From: Nitrospiraceae bacterium
GTDB lineage: Bacteria; Nitrospirota; Nitrospiria; Nitrospirales; Nitrospiraceae
DNA length: 6,363 nucleotides
Direction of reading: 5' to 3'
NCBI GenBank assembly: GCA_005793285.1
Contig: SXPO01000088.1
Location: forward strand, 1 to 6,363
In this document: positions 1 to 6,362 of the stretch, piece by piece
Numbering within the stretch: position 1 is the stretch's first letter
Layout of the letters: every line of letters starts with the position of its first letter
Made by a program: the position numbers and the translations under genes
Notes under the pieces: model-generated
Databases searched by the model: none
Seen by the model: the letters and a program-made list of their open reading frames with translations, nothing else
What the model was told of the DNA's origin: nothing

Positions 1-1
1 A

Positions 2-1765
2 GCGTTTTGGAGCAATGAGGCAAAAGAGCTGGAATGGTTCTCCCCCTGGAACAAAGTCCTCGAATGGAATTATCCCTGGGCCAAGTGGTTTGTCGGCGCC
101 ACCTGCAACATTGCCTACAACTGCCTGGACCGCCACGTCAACACGTGGCGCAAAAACAAAGTTGCGCTGATTTGGGTGGGGGAACAGGATCAGGAGCGCG
201 TGTTCACCTATGGAGAACTCTCCCGGCAGGTGAATCGCTGCGCTAACGCCCTCAAAACGCTGGGGATCACGAAGGGCGACCGGGTGACCATCTATCTCCC
301 CAAAGTTCCGGAGCAAGTCATCGCGATGCTGGCCTGTGCCAGGATCGGCGCCATTCACAGCGTGGTCTATTCGGGCTTCAGCGCCCCAGCCCTCGCCAGC
401 CGTATCAACGACGCCGAATCCAAGCTCGTAATCACCGCCGACGTCGGTTTTGATCGAGGCAAAACCATCTACTTGAAACCAGTCGTGGACGATGCGCTGA
501 AGATATGCTCTACGGTGGAGCATGTGATTGTCGTACGCCGCCAGAGTCCGGGACAGGCCCTGTCGGCGCCCAAGGAACTCGATTGGAACGACTGGGTGAA
601 AGGTGAGCGCGCGATCTGTGCCGCAGAACCGTTGGATGCTGAAGCCCCGCTGTACATTCTCTACACGTCAGGCACGACCGGCAAACCGAAAGGCGTCGTC
701 CATGTCCACGGTGGTTACATGGTCGGAACCTATACGACGACCAAATACGTGTTCGACATGAAAGACGACGACGTGTATTTCTGCGTAGCCGATCCCGGCT
801 GGGTCACGGGCCACAGCTATATCGTCTATGGCCCGCTCCTCAACGGCGCGACAATCTTGACGGCAGAAGGAAAACCAGACTATCCGACCCCAGGCCGCTG
901 GTGGGACTTGATCGAACGCTACGGTGTCTCGATTTTTTACACGACCCCGACCGCGATCCGTCTGCTCATGCGGTACGGCGAAGACTGGCCCAAGAAGTCC
1001 GACCTCTCGTCGCTCCGTATCCTGGGCAGCGTCGGAGAACCAATCAATCCGGAAGCCTGGGAATGGTTTCACCGCGCGACAGGCGGAGACAAACCCATCA
1101 TGGATACCTGGTGGCAGACAGAGACTGGCGCCATTCTCATCACTCCCCTTCCCACAGTGCCGCTCAAACCAGGCTCTGCGACAAGACCATTTTTAGGGAT
1201 CGAAGCGGATGTGGTGGACCGTGAGGGCAAGAGCTTGCCTGCCAATGCGGGAGGATTTGCCGTCATTAAGAAACCTTGGCCCTCTATGATGCGCGCCATC
1301 TATAAAGATCCGGAACGGTACACAACCTACTGGAACACGATCCCCAATTGTTATGCGGCAGGCGACGTGTGCCACAAAGACGCGGATGGCTATATGTGGT
1401 TCATGGGCCGGGCCGACGATGTCATCAAGGTCGCCGGGAATCGCCTGGGCACCGCTGAGGTCGAGAGCGCATTGGTCAGCCATCCGGCGGTTGCGGAAGC
1501 CGCCGTGATCGGCAAACCGCACAAGACCGTCGGCGAATCCATCAAGGCTTTCATCATTCTGAAACAGGGAGAGCAGGACAGCCCGGCGCTGATCAAGTCG
1601 ATCAAGGATCAGGTGCTGAAAGAGCTGGGCAAGATCGGTGTCCCATCCGAAATCGATATCGTCTCATCCCTTCCAAAAACCAGGTCAGGAAAAATCATGC
1701 GCCGCGTCCTGAAAGCGAAAGAACTCGGACAAGACCCGGGGGATATTTCAACGATCGAGGAGTGA
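2..1765 (+). CDS. acs: Acetyl-CoA synthetase, AMP-forming (5' end outside window)
   Basis: This cytoplasmic enzyme activates acetate with ATP and CoA to acetyl-CoA, AMP and PPi through an acetyl-adenylate. The frame is open from base 2, so the gene starts before the window; 587 residues are visible, and full Acs proteins are usually about 630-650. The conserved FWSN and CLDRH segments of the N-terminal Acs region can be read upstream of any in-frame start codon. The ATP/AMP-binding P-loop YTSGTTGKPKG is at 662-694. WWQTETG is at 1109-1129, and its tryptophan normally shortens the acyl pocket to acetate/propionate size. The hinge and C-terminal domain begin at GRADDVIKVAGNRLGT. The regulatory lysine motif RSGKIMRR has its Lys at 1691-1693, the usual target of Pat-type acetylation. 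The C-terminus is short. Two details differ from the enterobacterial type: GNRLGT instead of GHRLGT, and VYSGFS instead of VFGGFS. It is followed by a small membrane-protein gene with a 4-nt overlap. Propionate or another short acid cannot be excluded as substrate. Confidence 0.95.
   Translation, partial: AFWSNEAKELEWFSPWNKVLEWNYPWAKWFVGATCNIAYNCLDRHVNTWRKNKVALIWVGEQDQERVFTYGELSRQVNRCANALKTLGITKGDRVTIYLPKVPEQVIAMLACARIGAIHSVVYSGFSAPALASRINDAESKLVITADVGFDRGKTIYLKPVVDDALKICSTVEHVIVVRRQSPGQALSAPKELDWNDWVKGERAICAAEPLDAEAPLYILYTSGTTGKPKGVVHVHGGYMVGTYTTTKYVFDMKDDDVYFCVADPGWVTGHSYIVYGPLLNGATILTAEGKPDYPTPGRWWDLIERYGVSIFYTTPTAIRLLMRYGEDWPKKSDLSSLRILGSVGEPINPEAWEWFHRATGGDKPIMDTWWQTETGAILITPLPTVPLKPGSATRPFLGIEADVVDREGKSLPANAGGFAVIKKPWPSMMRAIYKDPERYTTYWNTIPNCYAAGDVCHKDADGYMWFMGRADDVIKVAGNRLGTAEVESALVSHPAVAEAAVIGKPHKTVGESIKAFIILKQGEQDSPALIKSIKDQVLKELGKIGVPSEIDIVSSLPKTRSGKIMRRVLKAKELGQDPGDISTIEE
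1757..1762 (+). promoter_or_regulatory. Ribosome binding site deciding the small ORF start
   Basis: GAGGAG forms the last two sense codons of acs. It touches the GTG at 1762, too close for initiation there, but sits 8 nt before the in-frame TTG at 1771, a normal spacing. It therefore favours TTG initiation or re-initiation after acs termination. Confidence 0.5.
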
Positions 1766-1998
1766 CGGTATTGGGAAGGGGTGGACGTAAACCAGGCGAG
1801 CCGATTTACCAGCGGCGTCATATGATCGCGCTCGCCCTGGCCGTGGGCCTTCCACTGGTCCTATTACAAATCTACAAGATCTATGTAGGCCCAGTGAGCT
1901 TCGACGCGCAGATTGGGTTCGGGCTTCTTGTTTCAATCCTGGCCGGAATCATCCTCTACTACACCTACCGCTCCTCCGCTCAGAACGAACCGAAATAA
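1762..1998 (+). CDS. Small two-helix membrane protein encoded after acs
   Basis: I do not recognise this family. The 78-residue product has a basic N-terminus (RGGRK, then QRRH), a first hydrophobic helix at about residues 21-42, a short loop with aspartate, a second helix at about 50-67, then YRSS and a polar tail. By the positive-inside rule it should be a helical hairpin with both ends in the cytoplasm. The annotated GTG overlaps the acs stop as GTGA. However, GAGGAG at 1757-1762 lies directly against that GTG and 8 nt before an in-frame TTG at 1771, so TTG (75 aa) is at least as likely. A start at the ATG at 1822 would remove the basic N-terminus. The overlap suggests translation coupled to acs. 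It does not resemble the acetate-permease partner YjcH. The two clean helices in frame, the overlap and the lack of a competing gene support a real gene. Confidence 0.72.
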   Translation: MTVLGRGGRKPGEPIYQRRHMIALALAVGLPLVLLQIYKIYVGPVSFDAQIGFGLLVSILAGIILYYTYRSSAQNEPK

Positions 1999-2010
1999 GC
2001 TCTGGCTAGA

Positions 2011-2658
2011 TCAACCCTCGCTTCTGCAAGTAGTCCTTACGATGACCGGCGAGGACTTGGGAAGCTGGCTGCGTTCTTGAAGCAGCCGTTCGACATACTT
2101 GCCGATGAGGTCGGATTCGAGGTTGACGACATCTTCGACGCGCTTGAGGCCGAGAGTCGTCACCTTGGCGGTATGTGGAATAATCGCCACAGAGAATCCT
2201 CGTTCAGAAACTTCGTTGATCGTAAGGCTGATCCCATCCACGGTAATCGATCCCTTGGCGACACAATATCGCAGGATCTCCGGAGGCGCCCCGATGGTGA
2301 AGAAGATGGTATTGCCGTCCTGATGTCTGCCGCGGATGACTCCGACCCCCTCCACATGGCCTGCCACCAGATGCCCGCCGATGCGTTCATTCAGTTTCAT
2401 CGCCCGCTCCAAATTCACCGGCGTCCCTGCGCCCATCCCGCCCAGCGTCGTCACGGAGAGTGTCTCAGGCGATACCTCCACGGAAAAATCTCGTTCGCCA
2501 ATCGAGATGGCCGTGAGGCAGACACCGTTGACGCTCACGCTGTCGCCGATTTTCAGGTCGCCCATGACGATCGAGGCCAAAATGGTCAGCTTGGTTCCAA
2601 CGAGCGCCTTTTCCAAGAACGCAATCGCGCCCATTTCTTCGACAATACCGGTAAACAT
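2011..2658 (-). CDS. ribE: Riboflavin synthase, alpha-chain type
   Basis: This cytosolic enzyme, normally a trimer, dismutates two molecules of 6,7-dimethyl-8-ribityllumazine into riboflavin and the pyrimidine substrate that RibH recycles. It has 215 residues, typical for the family. It opens with the hallmark MFTGIVE and holds two tandem lumazine-binding barrels, roughly residues 1-97 and 98-195. The first has SVNGVCLT near 42-49. The second begins with GGHLVAGHVEG at 94-104 and repeats the motif as TVDGISLTIN at 139-148. His101 matches the conserved active-site region. The C-terminal helix (about 184-195, LIGKYVERLL) is the trimerisation element. ATG at 2658 is chosen because the family starts at MFTGIVE and a strong GGAGGGAG lies 9 nt upstream; the in-frame ATG at 2691 would add 11 unconserved residues. 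It is the last gene of the minus-strand block, 92 nt after the MFS gene, and ends 12 nt from the converging plus-strand gene. Confidence 0.97.
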   Translation of the reverse strand: MFTGIVEEMGAIAFLEKALVGTKLTILASIVMGDLKIGDSVSVNGVCLTAISIGERDFSVEVSPETLSVTTLGGMGAGTPVNLERAMKLNERIGGHLVAGHVEGVGVIRGRHQDGNTIFFTIGAPPEILRYCVAKGSITVDGISLTINEVSERGFSVAIIPHTAKVTTLGLKRVEDVVNLESDLIGKYVERLLQERSQLPKSSPVIVRTTCRSEG

Positions 2659-2667
2659 GGTCTCGCT

Positions 2668-2675
2668 CTCCCTCC
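2668..2675 (-). promoter_or_regulatory. Strong Shine-Dalgarno of ribE
   Basis: GGAGGGAG on the minus strand, 9 nt before the ATG at 2658. It fixes the ribE start at MFTGIVE and is by far the best ribosome binding site in the minus-strand block. Confidence 0.8.
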
Positions 2676-2724
2676 GATGGACATCAGCCACTTATTCCGC
2701 CACTGCGTTATACCTCAGACCACC

Positions 2725-2753
2725 ATTATATCTAGCATCACGACCACAGCCTA
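2725..2753 (-). promoter_or_regulatory. Possible internal promoter for ribE
   Basis: A perfect TATAAT -10 box (plus-strand ATTATA, 2725-2730) lies in the 92-nt gap before ribE. With a 17-nt spacer the -35 hexamer is TAGGCT (2748-2753), only 3 of 6 matches to TTGACA, and it overlaps the stop codon of the MFS gene. Transcription would start near 2718 and give a leader of about 60 nt, too short for an FMN riboswitch. The -10 is good and the -35 weak, so this is tentative. Confidence 0.35.
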
Positions 2754-3920
2754 TCTGCCTTTCATGGCCAGCCAGAACACTCCGCCCGCCACCAGTTGAA
2801 TGCCTGCGATAATAGCAAATGCCTGCTGATAGCTCAGAGTCGCTATCAGCAGGCCGGCAAGCAGCGGCCCACTCGCGTGGCCGATATCCATGATCGTTCC
2901 CTGCATCCCCATGCCAGCCCCCAGCTGCTTGAACTCTGAGCTGTCTGCCACAAGAGCTGAGGAGGACGACGAGACCACCGCTTCACCGAAGCCGAACCCA
3001 GCCGACAGCGCCAACAATATTCCGAACACCGACGACTGCGGGATACAGGCAAACGTTCCAGCGCAGATCAGCAGGCCGATGAGAATCAATGGCTGGCGGC
3101 CTACCCGATCAGACACCCGACCCATGATCGGCTTGGAAAAGAACGACGTGAAGGATTGGACGCTAAATAGCAAGCCGACTTCGCCGGGGTTCAATCCGAC
3201 CGACAGGCCGTACAGGGGCAAAAAAGCCATCAAGGCGCCGTTCGCAATCATCTTGGCGGCATCCGTTATGCTGGTGATCAGCACGATTTTATTTCTTGCA
3301 ACGACGGCAAATCCCTTCCACATTTCAGAGAGCACCACCCCCAATCCCTTGGCCTCCAATTGCGGTGTGGCGACGTCCAGATGAAGGCTATAGAACAACA
3401 CCATCCCGACGCAGCCGAAGATGCCAGCCGTGACAAATGCCGTCTGAAATCCTGCCGCATAGATCAGATAGCCTCCAATAAAAGGCCCCAGCAGCGCACC
3501 GGACTGGGTGCAGGCCGTATAGGTACCGAGCGCCGCGCCACGCCGCGCCCGATAGAGTTCCGCCACAGTAGCCAAGGCACTGGGAGCAAAGATGGCTGTG
3601 GCCAACCCATGCAGAAATCTCAGCATAGTGAGCGCGTCCAAATCCGTAATGAAGGGATAGAGAAACGGCGGCAATCCAAACGCCACCACGCCGATCCGCA
3701 ACAACACCCGTCTCCCATAAATATCGGAGAGGGCCCCGGAAGGCAGCTTGAGGAAGACACCAGTCAACGTCGAGATCGACACGATCAGCCCGATCCGTTC
3801 CGGACTCGCGCCGAGCGATTCCGCAAAGAGCGAGAGTACGGGCATCCGGACCATGTTGTAACTGATGAAGCTGAAGATGCCGACCGCACAAATCAATAGA
3901 AAACTACGCGATGTGGTCAT
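2751..3920 (-). CDS. Major facilitator superfamily transporter
   Basis: This 389-residue inner-membrane carrier has about twelve predicted helices in two halves, the usual MFS size. Motif A appears in the loop between helices 2 and 3 (GALSDIYGRRVLL, residues 62-74) and again in the mirrored loop between helices 8 and 9 (GRVSDRVGRQPLI, 267-279). RFLHGL at 101-106 carries the arginine of helix 4. GALLGPFIGG at 141-150 resembles motif C of helix 5, which is characteristic of drug/proton antiporters, and a related GHASGPLLAG occurs at 347-356. The central cytoplasmic loop lies around 180-210. These features favour a proton-driven exporter; the substrate cannot be read from the sequence. The ATG overlaps the upstream gene's stop as ATGA and has no clear Shine-Dalgarno, so translation is probably coupled to that gene. 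Position between ribD and ribE allows a flavin or flavin-precursor substrate, but that is inference only. Confidence 0.93.
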   Translation of the reverse strand: MTTSRSFLLICAVGIFSFISYNMVRMPVLSLFAESLGASPERIGLIVSISTLTGVFLKLPSGALSDIYGRRVLLRIGVVAFGLPPFLYPFITDLDALTMLRFLHGLATAIFAPSALATVAELYRARRGAALGTYTACTQSGALLGPFIGGYLIYAAGFQTAFVTAGIFGCVGMVLFYSLHLDVATPQLEAKGLGVVLSEMWKGFAVVARNKIVLITSITDAAKMIANGALMAFLPLYGLSVGLNPGEVGLLFSVQSFTSFFSKPIMGRVSDRVGRQPLILIGLLICAGTFACIPQSSVFGILLALSAGFGFGEAVVSSSSSALVADSSEFKQLGAGMGMQGTIMDIGHASGPLLAGLLIATLSYQQAFAIIAGIQLVAGGVFWLAMKGR

Positions 3921-4732
3921 GGGGCTGGTCCGTTCGGACGGCCTGTGCGGCTGAAATCATCTACCCCTCCAAGCGACTTCTTCAAAAAAGCGACGTCGCG
4001 ATCAGAACAAGCAGGTGGCTCCATCGCTTTAAATACGATGCGCTCAGGATGCTGCCGCATGACCAGGCCTAACCGATTGACTGTTTCTACCCCTTTCCGA
4101 AATTTCCCCGTCACCACTCCCCCGATCAGCGGCCGCAGCAGCGACACCAACCCAGAGAGGATGCGATTGTCCAACTTGGTGTAGGACACTACCGTACTAT
4201 CCATCGCTTCAGCGCCGTTTGATTCCATTACCGGCTTCATTCTCAGTAACACGACAGCCTTCCCCGTAACATCAGGAAGCAGCCGGCTGTTGTGCGAGCC
4301 TTCGAGATAATAGAGTCGAGAGGTACGGTCTTTATAGACGAGCTGTACGATCCCCTGCGTCCCTTCTCCATCACTACCCCAGAATTGGTCAGGCCCCCGT
4401 TCTTCGGACTTGTACAACCCAAGCTCAAGGCGATCGATCAAGACAGTCGCAACCGGAGGATGATCTAACAAATACTCATACATCGATTCGGACAAAGCCG
4501 CCCGGATCGGCCCCACAGCATTGACCGTCGTATCATTGCCGATAATCGATTGCAGCCGGCAAGCCCACTCGGGATCGACCTGTTCAACAGGAAACACCAT
4601 TCCTGCATGGTGAGGGGATAGCGTACAGGTTTCTGATCGGACCTCTCTGACCAGTAGAGCCAGTTCCAGCCCGGTTACAATCGCCAGCACCCCAACCAAG
4701 GTCTTCCATGGAAGCCGTGATTCAGTGCTCAT
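3917..4732 (-). CDS. Membrane-anchored protein of unknown function
   Basis: I do not recognise this 271-residue protein. A basic N-terminus (SRLPWK) is followed by one hydrophobic stretch at about residues 11-28, then RE and no clear signal-peptidase site or lipobox, so a signal anchor with the rest outside the cytoplasm is likely. The body contains a conserved-looking FPVEQVDPEWACRLQ (47-61) and GPIRAAL (74-80). A run of probable beta strands follows (LELGLY, GIVQLVY, RLYYLEG, KAVVLLRM), then a long amphipathic helix at about 190-230, then a proline- and glycine-rich tail. Strands closed by a long C-terminal helix recall SRPBCC/START-like lipid-binding folds, but this rests on pattern alone. 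Cysteines occur at 36, 58 and 242. The gene starts 56 nt after ribD without an obvious Shine-Dalgarno and shares ATGA with the MFS gene, so the two products probably act together. Confidence 0.8.
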   Translation of the reverse strand: MSTESRLPWKTLVGVLAIVTGLELALLVREVRSETCTLSPHHAGMVFPVEQVDPEWACRLQSIIGNDTTVNAVGPIRAALSESMYEYLLDHPPVATVLIDRLELGLYKSEERGPDQFWGSDGEGTQGIVQLVYKDRTSRLYYLEGSHNSRLLPDVTGKAVVLLRMKPVMESNGAEAMDSTVVSYTKLDNRILSGLVSLLRPLIGGVVTGKFRKGVETVNRLGLVMRQHPERIVFKAMEPPACSDRDVAFLKKSLGGVDDFSRTGRPNGPAP

Positions 4733-4788
4733 GAGTCATATTGGTAGGTTCTGAGCCATGACCGATATGGCACTCACAATCCATCTCT

Positions 4789-5907
4789 TCACAGATCACC
4801 CTCCACAACAAGGTCACCGCCGACGGCACGGGTCTTCAGGTTGTGTACTTTGAAGGCCGCTGCGAGATGAACCGGACTCTTCCCACCGATCACACTCTTC
4901 GCGTTGTTGCCGCCAAGCAACATCGCCGCCATGTACAAGCGAACATGTTGCACCAGTTTGGCCTGGAGCATGGCCGCATTGATCTCTCCGCCGCCTTCAA
5001 CCAGCAACGACGTCACCTCCCGCCTGCCGAGCTCACGCATCAATGCAGACAGGGACACTTTCCCTCGCACAGCGGGAAGCGTCAGCACTTCGATACCACG
5101 TTTCAGAAGGGCCTGCTTCCGCGACGCCGAAGCCGAATCGGTAGTCGCCACAATGGTCTTAGCTCTCTCCTGTCCGAAGAGGACCTGCGCCTTCATTGGA
5201 ATTCGCAACGTACTATCGACCACGATGCGAAGCGGTTGTGTCGCGGCCAGCCTGTTGAGCTGCGGACCGACCCTCGCGGTAAGAGCCGGATCGTCGGCCA
5301 GCACTGTTCCAATCCCGACCAGGACGGCATCGACACCAGCGCGAAGGTCATGCACTTCCTGCCGGGATTGCTTGCCAGTAATCCACATGGCCTCGCCGGA
5401 AGCCGTCGCAATCTTTCCATCGAGTGTCATCCCCGCTTTGAGAATGACATAGGGACGCTTCGTCTTGATCCAATGAGAATAGGCTTCGTTCAAGGTTTCC
5501 GCCTCTGAATGAGCGATACCAACTGTGACAGAGAGACCGGCTAGCCGAAGCGCCGCAGAGCCCCTTCCCTTGACCGCTGGGTTTGGATCGGCCATCGCAA
5601 TCACCACGCGGCTGACACCGGACCGAATCACGTCCGGCACACAGGGAGGCGTTCGCTTATTGAGATGGCAACAGGGTTCGAGCGTCACATAGAGCGTCGC
5701 GCCTTGCGCGCGGCTGCCTGCCTGTCGGAGAGCCAGCACTTCCGCATGGGGAAGACCGGGACGGAGATGAAAGCCTTGTCCGATAATTTGGTCTCGCTTG
5801 ACGACCACTGCGCCGACTATCGGATTCGGGCTTGCCGTTCTTCGGCCCTTTGCCGCAAGGCGAAGGGCCAGGGTCATATAGTGGAGATCTTGGGCGCGCC
5901 CACTCAC
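4789..5907 (-). CDS. ribD: Bifunctional riboflavin deaminase/reductase RibD
   Basis: RibD performs steps two and three of riboflavin synthesis: zinc-dependent deamination of the diaminopyrimidinone ribosyl phosphate, then NADPH reduction of the ribose to ribityl. The product has 372 residues, normal for the fused enzyme. The deaminase domain spans about 8-145, with [11 protein letters not shown] at 26-36 and zinc/catalytic residues His54 and Glu56 (HAE), Cys79 and Cys89. The reductase domain follows, with [11 protein letters not shown] (157-167), WITG (175-178), VLADDPALT (202-210) and [14 protein letters not shown] (301-314). The GTG at 5907 is chosen because it overlaps the ppdK stop as GTGA and gives the usual short lead before the conserved HYM. 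The next candidate, ATG at 5877, would start inside the conserved N-terminal helix, and ATG at 6138 lies within ppdK. No good Shine-Dalgarno is visible, consistent with coupling to ppdK. The zinc loop has an extra residue (C-x9-C rather than C-x8-C in E. coli). Confidence 0.96.
   Translation of the reverse strand: MSGRAQDLHYMTLALRLAAKGRRTASPNPIVGAVVVKRDQIIGQGFHLRPGLPHAEVLALRQAGSRAQGATLYVTLEPCCHLNKRTPPCVPDVIRSGVSRVVIAMADPNPAVKGRGSAALRLAGLSVTVGIAHSEAETLNEAYSHWIKTKRPYVILKAGMTLDGKIATASGEAMWITGKQSRQEVHDLRAGVDAVLVGIGTVLADDPALTARVGPQLNRLAATQPLRIVVDSTLRIPMKAQVLFGQERAKTIVATTDSASASRKQALLKRGIEVLTLPAVRGKVSLSALMRELGRREVTSLLVEGGGEINAAMLQAKLVQHVRLYMAAMLLGGNNAKSVIGGKSPVHLAAAFKVHNLKTRAVGGDLVVEGDL
5844..5869 (-). 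other. Strong inverted repeat in early ribD codons
   Basis: Arms of 11 nt (GGCCCTT plus GCC, interrupted by one position) face each other across a 4-nt loop, 38 nt after the ribD GTG. On the coding strand there are ten Watson-Crick pairs and one A/C mismatch; on the plus strand that mismatch is a G/T wobble and the loop is GCAA. No T-run follows on either strand, so it is not an intrinsic terminator. It may affect early elongation or be chance in GC-rich code. Confidence 0.5.
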
Positions 5908-6362
5908 CGCTTTGTGCGACCAGTGGAAGATCGGCGTCCTGTACGCACCGGCTTCGCCGACCTTGCTCGCGACGCAGCAGAAGACCTGTCGGTCATCTTG
6001 GCGTCGGCTTCGGCCAATGCGACATGTGCGGCGGCAAGCCGGGCAATGGCAACCCGATAGGGCGAACAGCTGACGTAATCCAATCCCAGTTGATGGCAAA
6101 ACTCTACGGAGCTGGGATCGCCGCCATGTTCGCCGCAAATACCGAGCTTGATGCCGGGCCTGGTCTTGCGGCCCCCGCTAATGGCCTGCTTCATCAACGA
6201 GCCGACACCTTCCCGATCCAGAACGGCAAAAGGATCGGAGTCCATGAGATTCACGGTCCTATAATGGTCGATGAATTTGGCGGCGTCGTCGCGGGAAAAT
6301 CCGAAGGTGGTTTGCGTCAAATCGTTCGTGCCGAATGAGAAAAACTCCGCCTCTTCCGCAAT
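5904..6362 (-). CDS. ppdK: Pyruvate, phosphate dikinase, C-terminal part
   Basis: PPDK interconverts pyruvate, ATP and phosphate with phosphoenolpyruvate, AMP and PPi through a swivelling phosphohistidine domain. Only the last 152 residues are visible, from the C-terminal PEP/pyruvate-binding barrel; the rest lies beyond the right edge. Diagnostic stretches are [11 protein letters not shown] (visible residues 7-17), containing the Asn-Asp pair of the metal/substrate site, then [22 protein letters not shown] (74-89) and [13 protein letters not shown] (97-109). Cys99 in the last stretch corresponds to the catalytic proton-donor cysteine (Cys831 in the Clostridium symbiosum enzyme). The family normally ends soon after RLAAA, but here about 32 further residues follow, with 11 Lys/Arg and only one acidic residue. 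The TGA overlaps the ribD GTG. In autotrophs with a reductive TCA cycle the enzyme supplies PEP, which is a possible role here. Confidence 0.96.
   Translation of the reverse strand: MAEEAEFFSFGTNDLTQTTFGFSRDDAAKFIDHYRTVNLMDSDPFAVLDREGVGSLMKQAISGGRKTRPGIKLGICGEHGGDPSSVEFCHQLGLDYVSCSPYRVAIARLAAAHVALAEADAKMTDRSSAASRARSAKPVRTGRRSSTGRTKR

Noticed and set aside
34..246. Short plus-strand frame at the left edge
   Set aside because: It overlaps the Acs N-terminal frame, which is open from base 2 and carries recognisable Acs sequence.
2659..2691. Earlier ribE start at ATG 2691
   Set aside because: Riboflavin synthases begin at MFTGIVE, and the strong Shine-Dalgarno lies inside this extension, correctly spaced for 2658.
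2659..2750. FMN riboswitch upstream of ribE
   Set aside because: The gap is 92 nt and lacks the conserved RFN sequence blocks; an FMN element needs about 130 nt or more.
2077..2812. Long plus-strand open frames opposite ribE
   Set aside because: They are antisense shadows of ribE and the MFS gene end. Their translations are rich in His, Arg and Pro without domain features, whereas ribE on the other strand has full family motifs.
4753..4774. Inverted repeat GCCAT/ATGGC between ribD and the unknown gene
   Set aside because: Only five paired bases with a 7-nt loop, extended only past a bulge, and no T-run; too weak to call a terminator or operator.
5908..6138. Upstream extension of ribD to an ATG at 6138
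   Set aside because: The extra 77 residues overlap the conserved ppdK frame, are Arg/Cys rich and have no counterpart in RibD. The GTG at 5907 fits both the family N-terminus and the junction.
5832..6338. 168-residue plus-strand frame over the ppdK/ribD junction
   Set aside because: It lies opposite two well-supported genes and shows no recognisable motif; it is expected from codon structure in GC-rich DNA.
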